Position numbers and translations under genes: made by a program. A stretch of DNA of 7,703 nt from Deltaproteobacteria bacterium (lineage in GTDB: Bacteria; Myxococcota_A; UBA9160; SZUA-336): assembly GCA_030673955.1 (NCBI GenBank), contig DAOVBF010000052.1, forward strand, positions 1 to 7,703, given 5' to 3'. The notes beneath the pieces were generated by a model. That model had not been told where the DNA came from. It saw nothing but the letters and a program-made list of their open reading frames with translations, and searched no databases. This document shows positions 1 through 6,626 of the stretch, in pieces (the first letter of the stretch is position 1; every line of letters starts with the position of its first letter).

Positions 1-508
1 CGGCAACGACTTCGGAGGGCGATACGAGCAGCCGTTCCACTTCGATCTTGCCTGCCTCGATCTTCGCAATATCGAGGATGTCACTGAGGATCTGCATCAT
101 GTGCTGCCCGTTCCGCTTGAGCGTATGCAGCTGCTCGATCCGACGGGAGGGCGCGCGGCCGAGGTCGCCCTCTTCCAGCAAGAGCTCCGTGAAGCCCTGG
201 ATCGCCGTCATGGGCGTTCGGATTTCGTGACTCATATTGGCGAGAAAATCGCTCTTGGCGCGAGTGGCTGCCTCGGCCCGCTTCTTGGCCTTGCGCAGCT
301 CCCGGATCGCCTGGTTCGAGACATCGATCGTCGAGCGGAGAATGCGCGCCGTCGTCTTCGCGTTCTCCGTCACGAGGCGCAGCTCTCTTCGGAGCTCCTG
401 CTCGGTACAGATCCGCTCGAGCTCGCGCTTGCGCAGCTCCGCAACCGTGCGGCGGAGCTCTTCGAGCTCCTCGAGTAGCTCCGCCTGCGATGTCGTCTCG
501 CCGTCCAT
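1..508 (-). CDS. Sensor histidine kinase, N-terminal part (continues beyond left edge)
   Basis: Two-component sensor kinase that would autophosphorylate on histidine and pass the phosphate to a response regulator. 169 residues are visible from an ATG at 508. Residues 8 to about 85 are charged, heptad-like and rich in Glu, Leu, Arg and Lys (for example LLEELEELRRTVAELRKREL), consistent with a coiled coil. There is no signal peptide or membrane segment, so this part should be cytoplasmic. The HisKA dimerisation domain starts near residue 84. The H-box reads FLANMSHEIRTPM with the phospho-acceptor at His94, and the second dimerisation helix reads ILSDILDIAKIEAGKIE (about 140-156). The ATP-binding HATPase domain, and any receiver domain, lie left of the window. 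The H-box type is common in hybrid kinases. A purine-rich AGGAACGGGG just upstream supports the start. The coiled coil could link to a partner protein, but the input signal cannot be read from the sequence. The family call is secure; pathway and partner are unknown. Confidence 0.93.
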   Translation of the reverse strand, partial: MDGETTSQAELLEELEELRRTVAELRKRELERICTEQELRRELRLVTENAKTTARILRSTIDVSNQAIRELRKAKKRAEAATRAKSDFLANMSHEIRTPMTAIQGFTELLLEEGDLGRAPSRRIEQLHTLKRNGQHMMQILSDILDIAKIEAGKIEVERLLVSPSEVVA

Positions 509-671
509 CCCCGTTCCTGCCCCGTGACCGGTCTTCCCAGAGATCGGAAGATCGCAGACACTCCTAGAGGGCGCGCAGGCTGCGGCGGCTTGACGGGAGG
601 TCCCCGTGATGGACAGACGCGTCGCCCCGCTCGGCTCGTCGCGCTGGATCACCTGCGGTACGCTTCGCGGC
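509..671. promoter_or_regulatory. Divergent intergenic region, kinase / YciI gene
   Basis: These 163 bases separate the minus-strand kinase from the plus-strand YciI gene and should carry both promoters. A TTGACG at 590-595 resembles a -35 box, but no reasonable -10 lies 16-18 bases further on, so no promoter is called. The GGGAGG at 595-600 is better read as a ribosome binding site for an upstream ATG at 609. Confidence 0.35.
595..600 (+). promoter_or_regulatory. Shine-Dalgarno GGGAGG that conflicts with the family-based YciI start
   Basis: GGGAGG ends eight bases before ATG 609, which is in frame with the YciI protein, and nine residues' worth of coding would not separate them from the GTG at 606. 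The spacing is close to ideal. No comparable site precedes ATG 672, where homology suggests the protein begins. Either translation starts at 609 and adds 21 residues, or the site serves an mRNA whose real start is internal. Confidence 0.45.
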
Positions 672-959
672 ATGCCATTCTACGCACTCATAGGACGCGA
701 CGGCCCCCGGGGCCTCGAGCTACGCAAGCTCCACCGTGCTGCCCACCTCGGGCGCCTCCAGGAACTCGAAGCCGCCGGACGCATCCGGCACGCAGGCCCA
801 CTACTCGATGCAGGCGGCCAGGCCATCGGGAGCCTCATCGTATTCGAGGCCGAGGACCTCGAACGCGCTCGCGAGATCGCCGCGCGAGACCCGTACGTGG
901 TGCAGGGTGTCTTCGAGGGCTACGAGCTCCGAGAAACGAAGGTCGTCTTCCCGAAGTAG
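672..959 (+). CDS. YciI-family protein
   Basis: Small cytoplasmic protein of 95 residues with the ferredoxin-like (dimeric alpha/beta barrel) YciI fold. Visible family features, in order: the opening strand MPFYALIGRDGP; the R-x-x-H-L pattern at residues 22-26 (RAAHL); GRIRHAGPLLD at 37-46; a central strand GSLIVFEAEDLERA; and the DPYVVQG motif at 73-79 near the end. Family members have a conserved His/Asp pair suggested to be catalytic, but most have no defined reaction, so no substrate is assigned. ATG 672 is chosen because YciI proteins normally begin right at this strand. An in-frame ATG at 609 has a much better ribosome binding site and would add 21 residues that do not look like the family. 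The gene stands alone, divergent from the kinase and convergent with the YihY gene, whose end is only 25 bases away. Confidence 0.85.
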   Translation: MPFYALIGRDGPRGLELRKLHRAAHLGRLQELEAAGRIRHAGPLLDAGGQAIGSLIVFEAEDLERAREIAARDPYVVQGVFEGYELRETKVVFPK

Positions 960-984
960 CCCCCCGCTCGCCCCCGGGCCAGCG

Positions 985-2319
985 TCAAGAGGGCGTGGGC
1001 AGCCTCTGCACGAGGTCGGCGAGCGTCCGCCCGGCGAGGGCTTCCGTGGTCTGGCGGTCCATCTCGGCCAAGAGCTCTTCGACCGGCCTGCCAAGCTCCC
1101 CGAGCAGTGAGTGTGCGTCACGAGCTCCGCGCAATGTGTCCAACACCTCCGCGACCGGAATCCGCTCAGCGGCGCGCCCGAGCTGGAACGCTTCGGGCCT
1201 GGCATCTGCCCGCGCCGAGATGAGCCCGGCGCCTTCGAGATCAGCAACGATGGCCCGCACGCTTCGCACGGAAACGTTGAGTGCCTCTGCCATCGACTCG
1301 ACGCCGACGGCGCCTTCGCCGTCTCGGAACGCTCGGGCCACATGGGTGGCGATCGCCAGCCCGATCAGCTCGCGCGCAGCGGGCCCCGGCTTCTCAGCAC
1401 GCCGCTCGCGACTCATCGGGGTGAGGTTCTGATGCGCGAAAGCGACCTCGGCTCCCAGCAGAACGACCACCCAGGAGATGTAGATCCACACCAGCAGCAG
1501 CGGGAGCGCTGCCAGGCCCCCGAAGAGCGCGTTGTAGCGGCTGACACCCACGTTGAAGCCGACGTAAACCTGCTGCGCCAGCGTGAAAAGAACTGCCGCA
1601 ATCAGTCCGCCGAGGAGCGCCGAGGGGACCCGCACCTTCGTGTTGGGCAGAAACCAGTAGATGAATGCAAAGCCGAGCCACAGGAACACCAGGGGCGCCT
1701 GGCGGAGACCCAGCGTGTAGAGCAACTCGAAGCCCGGAATCTCGAGCAGGCGCTGCAAGAGCGTCTGACTCTGCAGCGTGGTTCCGAGCGAGAGCGCGAC
1801 CCCGAGCAGCAGGGGCGCGATGATGAGCACCGCAAGGTAGTCGGGTAAGCGGCGCTCCCAGGGACGTGTCTGCTGCACACCCCATATCGTGTTGAGTGTG
1901 CGCTCGATGCTGCTGATGCCCAGCAGGGTCGTCGCGAAGAGCATCGCGGCACCGAGCGTTCCCAGCGTTCCGAAATCGACCTTTTGGACGATGTCCAGTA
2001 TGCGCTGGCCTGCCTCGGGGCTTCCCGCGGCAAGCTTATCAACGATGATCCCCGCCAGATTTTCGCTTACGCCGAGCGCCTCCACGAGCGACAGCGCGAT
2101 CGCGAGCAGCGGAATCAGCGCGAGCACGGTGTAATACGTGAGCGCGCTCGCGCGCAGCAGGAGCAGGTCCCGGACGATTCCCTGCGCGACGAGGACCACG
2201 AGCGGGAGGACCCGCCGTACCCAGGCGATCCCCGTGCGCGCGGTGGCCTCGGGACTCCAGAGGTCCCGCTCGACGATGCGATGGACCCTCTGCCGCCAGC
2301 TACGACTCTGCATGCTCAT
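985..2319 (-). CDS. YihY/BrkB-family inner-membrane protein with C-terminal winged helix
   Basis: Polytopic inner-membrane protein of 444 residues. The family was once mislabelled ribonuclease BN; its members are linked to envelope integrity or transport, without an agreed activity. Membrane segments lie near residues 59-80 (ASALTYYTVLALIPLLAIAL, the signature first helix), 117-136, 161-180, 198-224, 234-256 and 269-292. The last contains the family hallmark of YNALFGGLA followed by VWIYISWVVVLLGAE. After residue 300 the protein becomes soluble: residues 312-386 look like a winged helix-turn-helix (ESMAEALNVSVRSVRAIVADL then EGAGLISA), and 388-444 form a helical tail. Canonical members end soon after the last helix, so the tail is an added domain. 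The gene lies 27 bases after the channel gene on the same strand and is probably cotranscribed. ATG 2319 and ATG 2313 are both possible; the GGGGG run upstream is better spaced for 2313. The family is certain; the role of the tail is unknown. Confidence 0.93.
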   Translation of the reverse strand: MSMQSRSWRQRVHRIVERDLWSPEATARTGIAWVRRVLPLVVLVAQGIVRDLLLLRASALTYYTVLALIPLLAIALSLVEALGVSENLAGIIVDKLAAGSPEAGQRILDIVQKVDFGTLGTLGAAMLFATTLLGISSIERTLNTIWGVQQTRPWERRLPDYLAVLIIAPLLLGVALSLGTTLQSQTLLQRLLEIPGFELLYTLGLRQAPLVFLWLGFAFIYWFLPNTKVRVPSALLGGLIAAVLFTLAQQVYVGFNVGVSRYNALFGGLAALPLLLVWIYISWVVVLLGAEVAFAHQNLTPMSRERRAEKPGPAARELIGLAIATHVARAFRDGEGAVGVESMAEALNVSVRSVRAIVADLEGAGLISARADARPEAFQLGRAAERIPVAEVLDTLRGARDAHSLLGELGRPVEELLAEMDRQTTEALAGRTLADLVQRLPTPS

Positions 2320-2346
2320 TTACCCCCGCGGACGCTTTCGGGCGGG

Positions 2347-3807
2347 CTATTCCCGGCGCATTCGGCTCAGCCAGTGTTCCATCTGACGCCCCGCGGCCTC
2401 GCGACCTCCGAGTCCGAACGCCAACGCGAATGCAAAGGCCACGCCGCCGAGTGTCAGGCCGAACGCCAGGTTCACGATGTCGTCGGCCAGACCCATCGCG
2501 CGGAGTCCCATCGCCAGCACGATACCGAGGATCGCGAACCTCGCGACGTTCGCAACCGCGCTCAAATCCTCCCCGTAAATGCGGGTGATGGCTGCATGCG
2601 CGAGGTTGGATAGCCAGAAGCCCACCGCGATAATCACCGTCCCGAGCAGAACCTGGCTCGCGAACTCAATGAACATCGAGACCAGGTCCGAGACCTGGGA
2701 AAAGCCGAGCCGCCCGGCCGCCTCGACGCTCGCAAAGAGTATCACGAAAAAGACGATACCCATCCCGACGAGCCTGGAGGGAGTGACATCACCTTGGAAG
2801 GCCTGAGCAAGCCCGATCCTCTCCGGCAGCCGATCGAAGCCCGCACCGCCCAGGAGATCCTGCGCCAGGGTGGCGACCAGGCGAGCAACCAGATACGCGA
2901 TGGCCAGGATCACGACTGCGGCGAAGATGTTGGGCAACGCGGTCAGGAACGCCGAAAGCATCTCGGTCGCGGGCGCCGTGATCGCTTCAAGCTGGAGGGT
3001 GTTGAGCGCGGCAATGATGGCCGGAACCAGGATCAGGATATACACAATCAGGGCCACCAGCTGAGACAAGGTCATCGTCCCCCGCATCCCGACCGACTCG
3101 CCGAGCCGGTCCGCACCTGCTGCGGCGAGCAGATTGCTGACCAGGTCGCGCACGATCCGCGCCACAAGCCATCCGACCAGCCCGATCACGCCGGCCCCGA
3201 TAATATTGGGCAACATAGCCAGGATCTCGTCGAGCATGCCCTGAACGGGCTCCAAGAGCCCCCGCACCTCGAAAGCACCGAGGATCGCGGGCAGGAAGAG
3301 CAGAAGAATGAGCCAGTAGAGAACGTTGGGCAGGGTGTCGCTCAGGGGTCTGCCTCCCGCCTGACCCTCGAGTCGCTCGTCGAGGCTCGTCGCCGCGAGG
3401 GCCTCCTTGGCGATCTTCCGCACAACGGTGGCCAGCACCCAGGCCACGAGCAGCAGCACGCCGCCCGCGATCAGTTTCGGGGCATAACCCAGGAACTGGC
3501 TTACGAGAGCCTGTAGCGGTTCGGAGACGAGTCGAAGACCCAGTGCATCGAGGAAGGCAATCACGGCCAGCAGCAGAATCAGCCAGTAGACGACCTTGGC
3601 CGTGCCGGCCTCGACGTCCACGCCTTCCCCCGCCTGGGAAGAGATCCGTTGATTGACACCGAGCACGCCGAGCAGCTTGCGCACACCCGCCCGTGCGACC
3701 ACGGCGATCAGCCAGCCCACCACCAGGATGACCAGGGCGCCCAACAAGTTGGGCAGGCCGCCCCCTAAACTTTCCTGGATCGACTCGAAGAACTTGCTGA
3801 AATCCAT
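2347..3807 (-). CDS. MscS/CmpX-like mechanosensitive channel family protein with five TM repeats
   Basis: Inner-membrane protein of 486 residues related to small-conductance mechanosensitive channels, of the conserved-TM-helix (CmpX-like) type. It is built from five tandem units of about 91 residues starting near 18, 109, 199, 291 and 385. Each begins with a variant of LPNIIGAGVIGLVGWLVARIV, followed by an amphipathic stretch with a D-R-L or D-E-R-L motif (not in the first and last units), then a second hydrophobic helix (VVYWLILLLAVIAFLDALGL type). The last unit ends in a Gly/Ala-rich helix, LAFGLTLGGVAFAFALAFGLGG (two parts of one helix, 447-468), which resembles the MscS pore helix. The protein stops 18 residues later, so the usual large cytoplasmic vestibule is missing. 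ATG 3807 is chosen for its strong purine-rich site just upstream; the 77-codon extension in frame before it has no membrane-protein character. It is first in a unit with the YihY gene and may release osmotic tension, by analogy only. Confidence 0.9.
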   Translation of the reverse strand: MDFSKFFESIQESLGGGLPNLLGALVILVVGWLIAVVARAGVRKLLGVLGVNQRISSQAGEGVDVEAGTAKVVYWLILLLAVIAFLDALGLRLVSEPLQALVSQFLGYAPKLIAGGVLLLVAWVLATVVRKIAKEALAATSLDERLEGQAGGRPLSDTLPNVLYWLILLLFLPAILGAFEVRGLLEPVQGMLDEILAMLPNIIGAGVIGLVGWLVARIVRDLVSNLLAAAGADRLGESVGMRGTMTLSQLVALIVYILILVPAIIAALNTLQLEAITAPATEMLSAFLTALPNIFAAVVILAIAYLVARLVATLAQDLLGGAGFDRLPERIGLAQAFQGDVTPSRLVGMGIVFFVILFASVEAAGRLGFSQVSDLVSMFIEFASQVLLGTVIIAVGFWLSNLAHAAITRIYGEDLSAVANVARFAILGIVLAMGLRAMGLADDIVNLAFGLTLGGVAFAFALAFGLGGREAAGRQMEHWLSRMRRE

Positions 3808-4181
3808 CTTCCCCCTCCCTCCCGCTGAGCCCGCGAGCTTCCCAGCCTTCCTACTCCAAGCGGGCGTAGCGTGTCCAGCACAGAAAGCCGGACGGTCCCG
3901 CCCCGATTGGCGCGGCGAAAACGATGCAGTCCACACCGCGGCGAGGCGGCCCGATCCGGAATACCACCGGGACAGGCACCTCTTCTCTTGCGCCGCGGAA
4001 TCGGGGTATAAGAGGCTGGCCCGCCGGAGCAGAGCCATCGGGGCGGCTCATTTACTGCGGCGTAACCAACTCCGAACAGAGCGCGTAGCTCCCAGATCGG
4101 GAGGGTGGATCCCGCCTGAGGAGAAAAAAGCTTTTCGGGAAATAGCCACGCGGCACGGGATGCCGCCGAGGAGACTGCAAG
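3808..4181. promoter_or_regulatory. Divergent intergenic region, channel operon / DUF4332 operon
   Basis: This 374-base stretch holds no gene I can support. Open frames cross it on both strands, but they are overlaps of neighbouring genes or lack any recognisable composition. It should hold the promoters of two divergent units. Visible elements: a small inverted repeat CTCCC/GGGAG at 4089-4103; a 10-base perfect palindrome AAAAGCTTTT at 4126-4135, in an A/T-rich patch that stands out from the GC-rich surroundings about 45 bases before the DUF4332 start; TATAAG at 4007-4012 without a well-spaced -35; and GAGGAG at 4168-4173, eight bases before ATG 4182. Confidence 0.5.
3811..3819 (-). promoter_or_regulatory. 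Strong ribosome binding site of the channel gene
   Basis: On the minus strand GGGAGGGGG lies three bases before ATG 3807, within a longer purine run reaching about 3823. It fixes the start at MDFSKFFESIQ rather than at the far upstream in-frame ATG at 4038. Confidence 0.7.
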
Positions 4182-4589
4182 ATGGCAAAGAGCATCGAGG
4201 ACATCGAAGGCATCGGCCCGTCCTACGGGGAGAAGCTCCGCAGCGCGGGGATCGCCACTCCGGACGCACTGCTCAAGGCCGGGGCGACCCGCCGCGGTCG
4301 CGAGGAGCTGGCGCGGACTACGGGCATCGCGGATGCGTTGATTCTGAGGTGGGTCAACATGTCCGACCTGTTTCGCATCAAGGGTGTCGCCGGCCAGTAC
4401 GCGGAGCTGCTCGAGGGCGCGGGGGTGGACACCGTGAATGAGCTGCGCAACCGAAATCCAGAGAACCTTGCTGCTAAGCTGGCGCAAATCAACGCGGAGA
4501 AGAAGCTCGTCCGGCAAGCGCCCAGCACCTCGGCCGTGCGGGACTGGGTCGAGGAGGCCAAGACGCTACCCGCCATCATCGAGTACTAG
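4182..4589 (+). CDS. DUF4332 domain protein (helix-hairpin-helix)
   Basis: Soluble cytoplasmic protein of 135 residues with two helix-hairpin-helix units. The first is at about residues 5-33 (IEDIEGIGPSYGEKLRSAGI), with the G-I-G-P hairpin typical of nonspecific DNA-backbone contact. The second is at about 62-90 (LFRIKGVAGQYAELLEGAGV), with a degenerate hairpin G-V-A-G. This paired layout, a connecting helical region and a length of about 130 residues fit DUF4332. Homologous hairpins occur in DNA repair and recombination proteins, so nucleic-acid binding is the reasonable guess, but no enzyme motif is present. The C-terminal part (LAAKLAQINAEKKLVR and beyond) is helical and charged. GAGGAG eight bases upstream supports the start. 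The DUF4197 lipoprotein gene follows after 30 bases, probably in the same transcript, though nothing in the sequence explains why a cytoplasmic and an envelope protein would be paired. Confidence 0.88.
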   Translation: MAKSIEDIEGIGPSYGEKLRSAGIATPDALLKAGATRRGREELARTTGIADALILRWVNMSDLFRIKGVAGQYAELLEGAGVDTVNELRNRNPENLAAKLAQINAEKKLVRQAPSTSAVRDWVEEAKTLPAIIEY

Positions 4590-4619
4590 CCCCACCTCGA
4601 GTCCCAACGAGAGGAGAGC

Positions 4620-5366
4620 ATGATGCGATGCAGCACCCAGTGCGTAGCCGCGTCCGTCGCCCTGAGCATCGGCCTGGCGCTGTCGGGCTGTGCGACCTCC
4701 GGTGCCGGTGCAGCCTGGGAGAGCCTGCTGAAGACATCGAGCGCGCTGGGGCTCCAGCCGCTCGACGACGACACGATCGTCTCGGGTCTCAAGGAGGCGC
4801 TTGAGGTCGGGACGCGAAATGCGGTCGACTCGACCTCGCGCATGGATGGCTTCCTGACCAATGAGCTGATCCGGATCGCACTCCCCGACCAGCTGGAGAA
4901 GATGGGGGACGGGCTGCGCCGCATCGGTTTTGGCGGTAAGGTGGACGAGTTCGAAGTGGCCATGAACCGCGCCGCAGAGAAGGCTTCCGGTGAGGCGACG
5001 GATGTCTTCATCGATGCCGTGCGAGAGATGAGCTTCGCGGACGCGCGGCAGATCCTCCAGGGCGGCGAGACGGCGGCCACTGACTATTTCCGCGCCAAGA
5101 CGAGCGACCAGCTACGCCAGCGCTTCTCGCCGATCGTCGAACAGAAGATGCAGCAGGTCGGCGTCGTGAATCGCTATCAGGAGCTCGTGGACCTGTATAG
5201 CTCGTTTCCCTTGGCCTCGAAGCCGGACCTGGACGTGTACAGGTACGTGACCAACAAGGCTCTCGACGGGCTTTTCACAGTCGTCGCGCAGGAGGAGAGC
5301 CAGATCCGCACGGACCCCGCCGCGCGGGTGACGCCCCTCCTCAAGCGCGTTTTCGCCCAGCAGTAG
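4620..5366 (+). CDS. DUF4197 family lipoprotein
   Basis: Predicted lipoprotein of 248 residues. Residues 1-23 form a signal peptide with a hydrophobic core (VALSIGLALSG), and the lipobox LSGC places the acylated cysteine at residue 24. The mature protein would be anchored on the periplasmic face of the inner or outer membrane; the residue after Cys is Ala, which does not suggest inner-membrane retention. From about residue 50 the sequence matches DUF4197 throughout: IVSGLKEALEVGTRNAVD, GFLTNELIRIALPDQLEK, the MSFADARQILQGGETAATDYF block near 140-160, FSPIVEQKMQQVG, and the closing YVTNKALDGLFTVVAQEE with IRTDPAARVTPLLKRVF. The function of this family is not established. Two consecutive ATGs are present; GAGGAG at 4611-4616 is better spaced for 4623 than for 4620, a difference of one residue. 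It follows the DUF4332 gene closely. Confidence 0.92.
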   Translation: MMRCSTQCVAASVALSIGLALSGCATSGAGAAWESLLKTSSALGLQPLDDDTIVSGLKEALEVGTRNAVDSTSRMDGFLTNELIRIALPDQLEKMGDGLRRIGFGGKVDEFEVAMNRAAEKASGEATDVFIDAVREMSFADARQILQGGETAATDYFRAKTSDQLRQRFSPIVEQKMQQVGVVNRYQELVDLYSSFPLASKPDLDVYRYVTNKALDGLFTVVAQEESQIRTDPAARVTPLLKRVFAQQ

Positions 5367-5383
5367 AGGGCCAGTGGCTCGCG

Positions 5384-5403
5384 GCGCCCGTGTTAGCGGG
5401 CGT
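5384..5403 (+). terminator. Possible terminator hairpin after the DUF4197 gene
   Basis: GCGCCCG and CGGGCGT can pair around the loop TGTTAG, giving six Watson-Crick pairs and one G-U, 17 bases after the DUF4197 stop. There is no T run after it (TGATAAGATG follows), so it is not a standard intrinsic terminator and may only attenuate or stabilise the transcript. Confidence 0.3.
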
Positions 5404-5514
5404 GATAAGATGCCGAGGCGGGTCCTGTGTCACCCGAGTGGCTTGCATGCGCAGGCTGTTTCTGGGGGACAGGCCCGTCACCTTCCAACGTTGCGCCCGA
5501 GAGCGCCAGATCCG

Positions 5515-6591
5515 ATGCCGCTGGGAGCCGTGGCTAAGGCAGGAATCGAGCAACACCCGCCGACCCTCTGGAACGATCGGCTCTTCGGGGCCGTCCCGGT
5601 GGCGCCGCTCTGGGTCGGCGCGGCGACCGCGATCGGCCTGCTGGCTCTGTTCGCCTTACTGGAATGGCTCACGGGCGGCATCGGGGAGCTCGTAGCCAGC
5701 GACAAGTGGCTGTGGGAAAGCCGGGATGGACGCACAGGGGTGCTGCTCGCGCTGCTGGTCGCCTACATGCCCACCGCTCGGCGCTACGCAACGCTCGGCG
5801 CGCAGCGGAACTTCGAGGAGCTTCGGCCGCTATTCGCATGGGACGGGCGAGAGCGCGGGGTACGTCCTCGAGACTTCGATGCACGTGCCGTTCGGACGAA
5901 TCGGATCGCGGGAATCGTGGGGATGGGCATCGTCCCGCTGACGGCGCTGATCATCGATCGAGATCCAGCGCTCTATTTCAGCCGCGGCTACTGGCACCTC
6001 GAGCAGGCCTGGATGTGGGGGATCGGGATCGTCGTGTGCTGGAACCTGGGGCGTTTCATCTACGAGATCCTCGACGACGCACGTTGTTTCTCCATCCTGG
6101 CGGGGAGGATCCGGAAAATCAATCTCCTCGACCTCGGGCCCCTCGCGCCCTTCGCGCGTCAGGGCCTGGGCTCCGCGCTGCCCTGCCTCGTCCTGATCTC
6201 GATCTACTCGATCAACGCGCTCGATCGAAGCTTCATCTGGGCGGTCGTACTGACCGGCGGCCTGGCGCTCGCAGCAGCGACGACGACGCTCCTCCTTCCG
6301 GTGCGTGGCATCCGTCGACGGATCCGTGAGGCCAAGCGTGCTGAACTGAGACGCCTCACGGAGGCGATTCAGGGCGACACTGCGGCGCTCAGAGACTCTG
6401 CCATCGCGGGCCGCGCGGGAACGCTCAGCCTCGCGGACCTCATCGCCTACCGGTCTTTCGTGGAGTCGGTGCGCGAGTGGCCTTTCGATGCGCCGACGCG
6501 TCTGCGGTTCGCGCTGTATCTGGCGATCCCTGTGGGCTCATGGCTCGGGGGCGCGTTCGTGGAGCGGCTGCTCGGGGTGGTGCTGGACTGA
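5515..6591 (+). CDS. Polytopic membrane protein of unknown function
   Basis: Integral membrane protein of 358 residues from ATG 5515. Hydrophobic segments lie near residues 27-50 (PVAPLWVGAATAIGLLALFA), 74-88, 131-148, 164-186 (rich in Trp), 220-236, 239-263 and 331-356, suggesting six or seven membrane helices. A conserved-looking soluble loop at 264-330 carries a basic helix (RGIRRRIREAKRAELRRL) resembling the linker seen after membrane helices in signalling proteins. It ends in WPFDAPTRLRFALYLAIPVG, followed by the final helix GSWLGGAFVERLLGVV. No catalytic motif, cofactor site or transporter signature is visible. I recognise the general look of uncharacterised membrane proteins but cannot name a family. 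The frame stays open back to 5374, but residues encoded before 5515 are Arg/Pro-rich and not membrane-like. The ribosome binding site is weak (CGAGAG, 11 bases upstream), so the start is uncertain. It follows the DUF4197 gene by 148 bases with a hairpin between them, so cotranscription is doubtful. Confidence 0.75.
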   Translation: MPLGAVAKAGIEQHPPTLWNDRLFGAVPVAPLWVGAATAIGLLALFALLEWLTGGIGELVASDKWLWESRDGRTGVLLALLVAYMPTARRYATLGAQRNFEELRPLFAWDGRERGVRPRDFDARAVRTNRIAGIVGMGIVPLTALIIDRDPALYFSRGYWHLEQAWMWGIGIVVCWNLGRFIYEILDDARCFSILAGRIRKINLLDLGPLAPFARQGLGSALPCLVLISIYSINALDRSFIWAVVLTGGLALAAATTTLLLPVRGIRRRIREAKRAELRRLTEAIQGDTAALRDSAIAGRAGTLSLADLIAYRSFVESVREWPFDAPTRLRFALYLAIPVGSWLGGAFVERLLGVVLD

Positions 6592-6606
6592 TGCGGACCT
6601 CAGCCA

Positions 6607-6626
6607 GCCGACCCGAAAAGGTCGGC
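6607..6626 (-). terminator. Stable hairpin at the 3' end of tRNA-Sec
   Basis: On the minus strand GCCGACC pairs perfectly with GGTCGGC (seven pairs) around the loop TTTTCG. It begins at the discriminator base of the tRNA and lies 15 bases after the stop codon of the plus-strand membrane gene, so it could end transcription from both sides. Neither strand has a T tract after it, so intrinsic termination is weakly supported. Confidence 0.4.

Noticed and set aside
524..1432. Long plus-strand open frame across the YciI gene and the end of the YihY gene
   Set aside because: Arg/Pro/Ser-rich translation typical of an off-frame reading of GC-rich DNA; it overlaps two well-supported genes.
1111..3516. 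Several plus-strand open frames antisense to the YihY and channel genes (1111-1848, 1984-2613, 2794-3516)
   Set aside because: Hydrophilic Arg/Gln/His-rich products are the mirror of membrane-protein codons on the other strand; none has a recognisable domain.
3988..4012. TTGCGC ... TATAAG as a sigma-70 promoter for the DUF4332 gene
   Set aside because: Spacing is only 13 bases and the -35 match is partial.
3808..4038. 77-codon upstream extension of the channel gene, to ATG 4038
   Set aside because: Composition is not protein-like for this family, and a strong ribosome binding site sits directly at ATG 3807.
3851..4051. Possible 66-residue minus-strand protein in the divergent intergenic region
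   Set aside because: Pro/Arg/Gly-rich, no recognisable motif, no good ribosome binding site; likely non-coding.
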